Positions 8,826-14,153 of a DNA stretch of 14,153 bases are shown piece by piece. The notes beneath the pieces are model-generated. The model had not been told where the DNA came from, ran no database searches, and saw nothing but the letters and a program-made list of their open reading frames with translations. The stretch lies in the NCBI GenBank assembly GCA_964446745.1, contig CAYURR010000072.1, positions 1-14,153 of the forward strand, in the 5' to 3' direction. This DNA is from CAYURR01 sp964446745 (GTDB taxonomy: Bacteria; Bacillota; Clostridia; Lachnospirales; WQUN01). How positions within the stretch are numbered: the stretch's first letter is position 1; every line of letters begins with the position of its first letter. Both the position numbers and the translations under genes were made by a program.

Positions 8826-8859
8826 CAATCCTTTTAGGGTCGCAATCCTTTTAGGTCGC
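8826..8859 (-). repeat. Tandem duplication of the gyrA ribosome binding site
   Basis: On the plus strand CAATCCTTTTAGGGTCG (8826-8842) is followed directly by CAATCCTTTTAGGTCG (8843-8858). The two copies differ only by one extra G. On the transcribed strand each contains AAAAGGAT. The copy nearer the gene places AAAGGA 8 bases before the TTG start; the farther copy is 25 bases away, too far to serve that start directly. Confidence 0.85.
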
Positions 8860-8861
8860 GT

Positions 8862-10778
8862 CTATATGTCTAAGTTCTTCACATGCTTGCCGTATTCCTG
8901 TATAAACTCCCTGCGGGGTTCTACCTTGTCGCCCATCAGCTGTGTAAATATCTGGTCGGCTTCGATCGCGTCCTCGAGGTTGACTTTCAGAAGAACACGA
9001 CGCTCGGGATCCATGGTCGTATCCCAAAGCTGCTGTGCATCCATCTCACCCAAACCCTTGTAACGCTGTATAGGCTTTATGCCATCGCGCCCGATATTAG
9101 CCAGGAGTTCGTCGAGCTCCTTATCGCTATAGACGTAGTATTCATTCTTGTTCTTTTCAACCCTGTATAGTGGGGGCTGAGCGATATATATCTTGCCGTT
9201 TTCTATCAGCGGTGTCATGAAACGATAGAAGAAGGTCAACAGCAGCGTCCTGATATGTGCGCCGTCGACGTCCGCATCGGTCATTATTACGATCTTGTGG
9301 TAACGCAATTTACCCTCGTCAAACTCCTCGTGTATGCCCGCACCGAACGCCGTTATCATCGCCTTGATCTCCTCGTTGCCAAGAATTTTATCCAGACGAG
9401 CCTTTTCAACGTTTAAGATCTTGCCTCTAAGCGGCAAAATGGCTTGATTTTTGGGGCTGCGAGCACTCTTTGCGGAGCCTCCGGCGGAATCACCCTCTAC
9501 GAGATATATCTCACAGAGCTTCGGATCACGCTCTGAACAGTCCGCAAGCTTACCGGGCAATCGCCCGTTTTCAAGTACAGACTTACGCCTTACGAGCTCA
9601 CGTGCCTTCTTCGCCGCATCGCGTGCACGTGAAGCCAGTAGGCATTTTTCTACGATGATCTTACCTACGGATGGGTTTTCCTCGAGGAAGTACTCGAGGT
9701 ATTCGCTGAGTACGGATTCCACGGCTGTACGTGCCTCGCTGTTGCCGAGCTTGGTCTTGGTCTGCCCCTCGAACTGCGGTTCCTCGATCTTGATGCTGAT
9801 AACGGACGTTAAACCCTCGCGTACATCCTCGCCGCTCAGGTTCTTGTCTTGTTCCTTCAGGAAATTGAATTTGCGTGCGTATTCGTTGATCGTCTTTGTC
9901 AGACCCGCGCGAAATCCCGCAAGGTGTGTACCGCCGTCCATCGTGTTGATGTTATTTACAAAGCTAAATGTATTCTCCAAAAAGCCGTCGTTGTATTGCA
10001 ACGAGATCTCTACGTTGATGTTCTCACGCGTAGCCTCGGCATAGAATATCTCTTCATACAGCGGCGTCTTGTTCTTGTTGATATGTGCTACGAAGGCCTT
10101 TATGCCGCCCTCGTAGTGAAAGACCTTGCTCACGGGTTCGTCCGGACGCAAGTCGTTTAATGTGATCTTGAGCCCCTTTGTTAAAAACGCGGTCTCCTGC
10201 AGACGTTGCCGCAGCGTGTCAAAGCTGAACTCGAGCTCCTCGAATATCTCATGGTCGGGCTTGAAGTGGATGTATGAGCCTGTGTAATCCGAATCCCCGA
10301 CCTCGGTCAAGGACTTAGTAACATCACCGCGTGCGAATTCTATCTCGAATGCCTTACCTTCTCTGCGCAGTGTTGCCTTTAGCCATACGGACAGCGCATT
10401 TACAACAGACGCGCCGACACCATGCAATCCGCCGGATACCTTATATCCTCCACCGCCAAATTTACCGCCTGCATGCAGCACCGTAAAGATGACCTCCGCG
10501 GCCGAAATACCCTTCTGCGCCTGTATACCGACCGGTATACCACGACCGTTGTCTTGAACCGAAACCGAATTATCCTTGTGGATATCCACAGTTATCTCCG
10601 TGCAATATCCCATTAACGCCTCGTCGACCGCGTTATCCACAATCTCGTAGACGAGATGGTGTAAACCGCGCGCAGAGGTACTGCCTATATACATGCCCGG
10701 ACGCTTTCTGACGGCCTCCAGACCCTCTAATACCTGTATCTGGTCACTGCTATAACCTTGTGTGTTCGTGTTTTGCAT
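8862..10778 (-). CDS. gyrB: DNA gyrase subunit B
   Basis: The ATPase subunit of gyrase; 638 residues, the short form without the extra insertion found in proteobacterial GyrB. GHKL ATPase domain: VRKRPGMYIGST (23-34), EIVDNAVDEA (45-54, with catalytic E45 and Mg-binding N49), QDNGRGIP (75-82), GGLHGVGASVVNALS, and the transducer QTKTKLGN. TOPRIM domain: EGDSAGG (428-434), PLRGKILNVEKA, and the metal-binding DADVDG (D501, D503, D505). The C-terminus carries QRYKGLGEMDAQQLWDTTMD. The ATG at 10778 is preceded by GGAGG with 5 bases spacing. The gap to recF is 32 bases with no terminator. ParE is unlikely because of the immediate gyrA neighbour, whose product carries the GyrA-box. Confidence 0.98.
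   Translation of the reverse strand: MQNTNTQGYSSDQIQVLEGLEAVRKRPGMYIGSTSARGLHHLVYEIVDNAVDEALMGYCTEITVDIHKDNSVSVQDNGRGIPVGIQAQKGISAAEVIFTVLHAGGKFGGGGYKVSGGLHGVGASVVNALSVWLKATLRREGKAFEIEFARGDVTKSLTEVGDSDYTGSYIHFKPDHEIFEELEFSFDTLRQRLQETAFLTKGLKITLNDLRPDEPVSKVFHYEGGIKAFVAHINKNKTPLYEEIFYAEATRENINVEISLQYNDGFLENTFSFVNNINTMDGGTHLAGFRAGLTKTINEYARKFNFLKEQDKNLSGEDVREGLTSVISIKIEEPQFEGQTKTKLGNSEARTAVESVLSEYLEYFLEENPSVGKIIVEKCLLASRARDAAKKARELVRRKSVLENGRLPGKLADCSERDPKLCEIYLVEGDSAGGSAKSARSPKNQAILPLRGKILNVEKARLDKILGNEEIKAMITAFGAGIHEEFDEGKLRYHKIVIMTDADVDGAHIRTLLLTFFYRFMTPLIENGKIYIAQPPLYRVEKNKNEYYVYSDKELDELLANIGRDGIKPIQRYKGLGEMDAQQLWDTTMDPERRVLLKVNLEDAIEADQIFTQLMGDKVEPRREFIQEYGKHVKNLDI
10577..10641. promoter_or_regulatory. 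DnaA-box-like sites within the start of gyrB
   Basis: A 14-bp perfect palindrome TGTGGATATCCACA (10577-10590) contains two overlapping, opposed DnaA-box-like sites, each one mismatch from TTATCCACA. A partial site TTATCTCCG follows at 10592. A perfect TTATCCACA lies at 10633-10641, within the codons of the conserved VDNA motif. Codon constraint explains part of this, because Val-Asp-Asn written GTG-GAT-AAC gives TGGATAA. Binding is not shown. Confidence 0.35.
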
Positions 10779-10810
10779 TTCTGCCTCCAGCCTAAACCTA
10801 AAGAATGCCT

Positions 10811-11923
10811 TTATTTACTTGAATCGTTTTCTATATTACCATTTTTGACTCTATATAGCTTCGAGTTTGCCAATACGGCTTTGTCAAATGTTCCTGTGAG
10901 TGTCCCGTATCCCGTGCATGTGAGCAAGGTTTGTATGCCGCTTATCCCCTTGAGCAAAAAGCGCTGACGTTTCTCGTCGAGTTCCGATAGCACATCGTCT
11001 AAAAGTAATACGGGATCCTTACTCAATCTGTCCTTTATCAAAAATACTTCGGCCATTTTTGCTGACAAACACGCGGTCCGTTGCTGACCCTGTGATCCGT
11101 ATATACGCGCATCCTTGCCGTCTATTGAAAACATCAGATCGTCCTTGTGACTGCCTGATGAGGTCATGCCTGTAGCTATGTCCCGCTCCAGATTCCTTTT
11201 CAAACGCTTTTCAAAATCCCCGTCTGTTATATTGGGCCTGTATTCGATATGCAGCTGCTCCGTACCCGATATCTGCTTGTGGATATCTGCAGCGTGAATA
11301 TTTATGTCATCCGCAAAACGCTTACGGTAGTCCATAATTTTTGTACCGTGTTCCACGAGCTGCGCGTCCCATATATCCAGGGTTTCTGCGAGTTGCGGGT
11401 TCCTCTGGATGGATTTTAGCAGGTTATTTCTATGTTTAAGTACCTTGTAGTATTGCTGTATGTGATTGTAATAGGGCTTACTGATCTGACAGAGCTCGAT
11501 GTCCATAAAACGCCTGCGTTCTACCGGACCGTTTTTGAGTAAACTCAGATCCTCAGGCGAAAAAACTACTGTAACAAGGTTTCCTAAAAGATCGGACAAC
11601 TTTTTTACGGGTATTGCATTGACTGCGACGCCTTTTTTTTCGTCCCGTTTTAGGTGTACATCTATCACATCAGAAAAGCTTGCTGTTTCGTAGACATTTT
11701 CAATAATGGCCCTGACATGTGCGTCTCGTTCCGTAAAGCGGATGATCTCCTTGTCGTTCGCGCTGCGTTGCGAACGCCCTGTCGAGCATATATATACCGC
11801 CTCGAGCAGGTTTGTTTTACCTTGAGCATTGTCACCGTAAAACACATTTACAGACGGAGACAGCTCTATAGAAATGTTTTCCAAATTTCTGAAATTATAA
11901 ACGGAGAATCCCTTTACGGTCAT
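10811..11923 (-). CDS. recF: RecF, DNA gap-repair SMC-like ATPase
   Basis: RecF binds gapped DNA and with RecO/RecR helps load RecA. 370 residues, the normal length. Walker A is GDNAQGKTN (30-38), preceded by the typical NFRNLENISIEL start. The ABC-type signature region is SQGQQRT (277-283). Walker B and D-loop are VLLLDDVLSELD (305-316). The ATG at 11923 is two bases after the dnaN stop and has no recognisable Shine-Dalgarno sequence upstream, which suggests translation by reinitiation after dnaN. No S4-domain gene lies between dnaN and recF, unlike many Bacillota. Confidence 0.97.
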   Translation of the reverse strand: MTVKGFSVYNFRNLENISIELSPSVNVFYGDNAQGKTNLLEAVYICSTGRSQRSANDKEIIRFTERDAHVRAIIENVYETASFSDVIDVHLKRDEKKGVAVNAIPVKKLSDLLGNLVTVVFSPEDLSLLKNGPVERRRFMDIELCQISKPYYNHIQQYYKVLKHRNNLLKSIQRNPQLAETLDIWDAQLVEHGTKIMDYRKRFADDINIHAADIHKQISGTEQLHIEYRPNITDGDFEKRLKRNLERDIATGMTSSGSHKDDLMFSIDGKDARIYGSQGQQRTACLSAKMAEVFLIKDRLSKDPVLLLDDVLSELDEKRQRFLLKGISGIQTLLTCTGYGTLTGTFDKAVLANSKLYRVKNGNIENDSSK

Positions 11924-11925
11924 AA

Positions 11926-13035
11926 TTATGATCTAATTCTAAGTGGTAATATCATGTATCTGAAGCGAGTATCGACTGCACCTTTGATAAACATCGGATT
12001 CGAAGACAGCGTAAACGTGCAGATGACCTTTTCATCATCTATGGCCTTAAGTACGTCGATTATGTATCTGGGATTGAACGCTATCTCGAGGTTTTGGCCG
12101 TCGATATCAGCCGATATCTCATCAAAGGATGTTCCAAGCTCTGTGGTAGAGGTCAAAATGACTGCGTCATCCGATATTTCTATACGGATCGGGTTCTTCT
12201 TGCTGTCGCGCGATATTAAAAGCGAACGTTCCAATGCATCCAAAAGCGAAAGCCTATCGATCGTCACAATGGTCGAGTAGTCCTCGTTGAATATCTGATC
12301 ATAGCGGATATAGTCTGCTTCGATGATTCGTGAAAGCATCGTGCAGTAGGGCAGTTCAAATAAAATATGTTTATCGGAAAAATAAATTGTTATCTCGTCT
12401 TCGCCTTCGTTGGGCAGAATCTTATAAAGCTCGGCAATGGACTTACCCGGTACGATAGCCGATACATCTATTCCCGCTGTTTCGTAATCGCTGTAACCAA
12501 ACGAGATCCGATAGCCGTCAATGGCCACAACACGCAGTTGGTTATCTCTCACTTGAAAAAATTCACCGGTCAAATTGGCTCTGGTACTGTCCTCCGGAGC
12601 GATAGAAAAGCTGGTTTTTTTAATCATGTCTTTTAGCATGGAGGCATTTAACGTAATACCTCTATCTTGGGATATTTGGGGAAGCAACGGGAACTCTTCC
12701 GCGTTAGAACCCAATATCTTGAGCTTTGTTTTACCGCCGGAGAAGTGTGTAATGTTGTTTTCGTCGGTTTCTATAGTCACAAAATCAGAAGGCATCTTAC
12801 GGATGATGTCCAAAAATACCTTTGCTTCTATCGCTATATTACCTACTTGAGCTATGTCAGCGTCGATCTCCTTTGATTCTATGCCTATGCTTAAATCATT
12901 TGCCGTAAGCTTTAGGCTTTCATCGGCTGTAAGCATGATGCATTCAAGAATCGGTAGAGTGCTTTTACTGGATACGGCTTTGCTGACTACATTGATATTT
13001 TCTAAAAGCAGGTTCTTCATTACGGTTACGTTCAC
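11926..13035 (-). CDS. dnaN: DNA polymerase III beta subunit (sliding clamp)
   Basis: The ring-shaped processivity clamp that tethers polymerase III to DNA. 369 residues, matching the family, with three clamp-domain repeats. The N-terminus contains LLENINVVSKAVSSKSTLPI and the C-terminus ends MILPLRIRS, both typical. The start is GTG at 13035, because AGGGGGG (13043-13049) lies 7 bases before it; the in-frame ATG at 13020 would put that motif 22 bases away. The leader upstream carries a strong hairpin. The stop codon lies two bases from the recF start. Confidence 0.97.
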   Translation of the reverse strand: MNVTVMKNLLLENINVVSKAVSSKSTLPILECIMLTADESLKLTANDLSIGIESKEIDADIAQVGNIAIEAKVFLDIIRKMPSDFVTIETDENNITHFSGGKTKLKILGSNAEEFPLLPQISQDRGITLNASMLKDMIKKTSFSIAPEDSTRANLTGEFFQVRDNQLRVVAIDGYRISFGYSDYETAGIDVSAIVPGKSIAELYKILPNEGEDEITIYFSDKHILFELPYCTMLSRIIEADYIRYDQIFNEDYSTIVTIDRLSLLDALERSLLISRDSKKNPIRIEISDDAVILTSTTELGTSFDEISADIDGQNLEIAFNPRYIIDVLKAIDDEKVICTFTLSSNPMFIKGAVDTRFRYMILPLRIRS

Positions 13036-13054
13036 AAATTGACCCCCCTGTTGA

Positions 13055-13079
13055 ATCCGCAGCGGCTTCCGCTGCGGAT
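13055..13079 (-). promoter_or_regulatory. Perfect 11-bp hairpin in the dnaN leader
   Basis: Arms ATCCGCAGCGG (13055-13065) and CCGCTGCGGAT (13069-13079) pair perfectly around a 3-base loop. In the dnaN transcript the hairpin ends 5 bases before AGGGGGG. There is no T-run after it on either strand, so it is not a standard intrinsic terminator. A possible role is mRNA stability, control of translation start or protein binding. One arm continues into TGCGGATAA (13073-13081), one base from a DnaA box. Confidence 0.85.
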
Positions 13080-13097
13080 AACCGCATTGCTCGCCTT

Positions 13098-13103
13098 ATT
13101 ATA
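13098..13103 (-). promoter_or_regulatory. Possible -10 box of a dnaN promoter
   Basis: A consensus TATAAT reads on the minus strand. Transcription would begin near 13091, giving a leader of about 56 bases that includes the hairpin. No good -35 hexamer is visible 16-18 bases upstream (GCTACT-like only) and there is no TG extension, so the call is weak in an AT-rich region. Confidence 0.3.
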
Positions 13104-13287
13104 TTATTGATGTTATTTGTAGTAGCGGTAGTGATAGTGGTGTTTAAACTGTGTACATGCCTTAAAAAGCCCATGAATCCAATAAAAAACGGATTGGATA
13201 AGCTGTTTGAAGGTTTAGGGAAAAGAACCCTGTCCATTAACACATTCCACATCGACCCAAAATCGGTGTTGGTATCTCCCCGGAATT

Positions 13288-13296
13288 TGTGGACAA
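13288..13296 (-). promoter_or_regulatory. DnaA-box variant in the dnaA-dnaN spacer
   Basis: TTGTCCACA on the minus strand differs from TTATCCACA at the third position only. It lies about 64 bases downstream of the dnaA stop, beside an AT-rich stretch. It is the best box in the spacer; the other candidate is TTATCCGCA at 13073-13081. Confidence 0.45.
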
Positions 13297-13359
13297 GATT
13301 TTATTTATATACAGCTATTAAACAGTTTAGTAACGGAGTTATTATTGTTTATAAAAAAG

Positions 13360-14153
13360 CTACTTTTCATTTTTGATACGCTTCTCGAGATCCATTACTA
13401 CCTTACGCAGGTTCATGTCCGATTCGATGTCGTTTGTGATCTTGTCACAGCCGTGTATAACCGTCGAATGGTCCCTACCACCGAATATCTCACCGATCTG
13501 CGGCAGCGAGATATCCATGAGCTTGCGCGTCAAATACATCGCAATCTGTCGCGGATATGCGATATTCTGCGTACGCTTTCGGCTAATGAGATCCGGAACC
13601 GTGAGATTGTAATGCGACGCCACGATCTGCTGGATATACTCAACGCTAAGCTGCGGCTTACCAAAGCTTCCGATAATATCCTTCAACGCGTTCTCGGCTA
13701 TCTCCATGTTTATAGGCATATGTGACAGCCTTGAATATGCCGTTACCTTATTTAATGCACCCTCGAGATCACGGATATTTGATGCGATGTGCTCGGCGAT
13801 ATAGACCGTTACCTCCTTGGGTATCGGCAGCTTTTCCATCTCGGCCTTTTTCTCGAGGATCGCCACACGCGTCTCAAAATCAGGCACGGTAATATCAACG
13901 ATCAAACCCATCGCGAAACGTGAGGTCAGACGGTTCTCGAGCGAACGCAGCTCCTTCGGGGGCTGGTCGGATGTGAGCACGATCTGTTTATTGTCGTTAT
14001 AGAGGGTGTTGAATGTGTGGAAAAGTTCTTCCTGCGTCTCCTCTTTGCCAACGAGGAATTGAATATCGTCCAACAGCAACACATCGATCTCACGGAATTT
14101 GTTTTTAAACTCACGCGTCTTCTTCTCACGGATCGAGTTGATGAATTCGTTTG
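13360..14153 (-). CDS. dnaA: Chromosomal replication initiator DnaA (C-terminal part)
   Basis: The ATP-dependent initiator that binds DnaA boxes and opens the origin. The right window edge cuts the gene; 263 residues remain, first full codon at 14151, reading NEFINSIREKK. This is about the last 60% of a usual ~450-residue DnaA. Visible parts of the AAA+ domain III: Walker B LLLDDIQF (fragment residues 25-32), sensor 1 VLTSDQPP, the arginine-finger region LTSRFAMGL, and sensor 2 NIRDLEGALN. Domain IV has the DNA-recognition signature ending GRDHSTV (225-231) and HGCDKI. The intact recognition helix predicts the standard TTATCCACA box. Walker A and domain I lie outside. A T-run follows the stop but without a usable stem, so no terminator is called. 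Confidence 0.98.
   Translation of the reverse strand, partial: NEFINSIREKKTREFKNKFREIDVLLLDDIQFLVGKEETQEELFHTFNTLYNDNKQIVLTSDQPPKELRSLENRLTSRFAMGLIVDITVPDFETRVAILEKKAEMEKLPIPKEVTVYIAEHIASNIRDLEGALNKVTAYSRLSHMPINMEIAENALKDIIGSFGKPQLSVEYIQQIVASHYNLTVPDLISRKRTQNIAYPRQIAMYLTRKLMDISLPQIGEIFGGRDHSTVIHGCDKITNDIESDMNLRKVVMDLEKRIKNEK

Larger units (their letters stand above)
13036..13359. other. dnaA-dnaN spacer (possible part of the origin)
   Basis: This 324-base gap is the only long one in the window. In transcription order from dnaA it holds: an AT-rich stretch (about 13298-13358), a DnaA-box variant, a weak 7-bp inverted repeat ATCCAAT/ATTGGAT (13177-13199, 9-base loop, no T-run), TAG triplets (13120-13140), a possible -10 box, a perfect hairpin, and the dnaN ribosome binding site. 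No convincing gene is seen. In Bacillus subtilis the dnaA-dnaN gap carries the half of oriC that is unwound, so this region is a candidate. The region upstream of dnaA, where more boxes would be expected, is outside the window. Confidence 0.4.

Noticed and set aside
6265..10778. The gyrase genes as parC/parE (topoisomerase IV)
   Set aside because: The GyrA-box QNRGGKG, full C-terminal pinwheel and the recF-gyrB-gyrA order identify gyrase.
13177..13199. Inverted repeat ATCCAAT/ATTGGAT as a terminator after dnaA
   Set aside because: The stem is only 7 A/T-rich pairs with a 9-base loop and no T-run follows it; the run of T is in the loop.
12965..13252. A 95-codon minus-strand frame running from the gap into dnaN
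   Set aside because: It overlaps the dnaN start in another frame, has Thr/Asn-rich low-complexity sequence, and would need its own start signal, which is not seen.
13345..13375. T-run just after the dnaA stop as an intrinsic terminator
   Set aside because: Only a five-pair A/T-rich stem around the stop codon precedes it, too weak for termination.
13107..13376. An 89-codon open frame on the plus strand spanning the dnaA-dnaN gap, beginning with a hydrophobic stretch
   Set aside because: No Shine-Dalgarno precedes the start, it runs antisense into dnaA, and the Val-rich beginning follows from the GTA/GTG triplet run. It matches no family I recognise.
1..14153. CRISPR arrays, tRNA/rRNA genes, insertion sequences, phage genes
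   Set aside because: No regularly spaced repeats, tRNA-like cloverleaf, transposase motif or phage protein was recognised on either strand.

Overview
The window is the replication-initiation locus of a Gram-positive bacterium, most likely a member of Bacillota/Clostridia of unknown lineage. The reasons are the order dnaA-dnaN-recF-gyrB-gyrA, a short (638-residue) GyrB, a VanW/YoaR-type envelope protein, strong GGAGG-type ribosome binding sites, and an IleRS of the long eukaryote-like class (IleRS2). All recognised genes lie on the minus strand, so transcription runs from the right edge to the left.

In transcription order: the C-terminal ~60% of dnaA (cut by the window edge), a 324-base spacer, dnaN, recF, gyrB, gyrA, a VanW-domain envelope protein, ileS, and a secreted protein of the M3/oligoendopeptidase F fold. 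A possible next start codon sits at the left edge. From dnaN to the left edge every gap is 2-41 bases and none shows an intrinsic terminator, so replication, recombination, topology, envelope and translation genes could share one message. The only long non-coding gap is dnaA-dnaN. It holds a perfect 11-bp hairpin just upstream of the dnaN ribosome binding site, a possible -10 box, one good DnaA-box variant and a short run of TAG triplets. The small S4-domain gene usually found between dnaN and recF in Bacillota is absent.

DnaA opens the origin, DnaN is the polymerase clamp, RecF helps load RecA at gaps, and GyrB/GyrA form the A2B2 gyrase that sets supercoiling. These are ordinary housekeeping genes.

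The most unusual item is the last gene. It aligns well to PepF-type M3 metallopeptidases around the active site, but HExxH has become YTISV and the C-terminal His/Tyr catalytic element is also gone, while a signal peptide has been gained. It looks like a secreted, catalytically dead M3 peptidase. A second notable signal is a set of DnaA boxes outside the usual place: three within 34 bp inside the pseudo-peptidase gene, and a palindromic plus a perfect box inside the start of gyrB.
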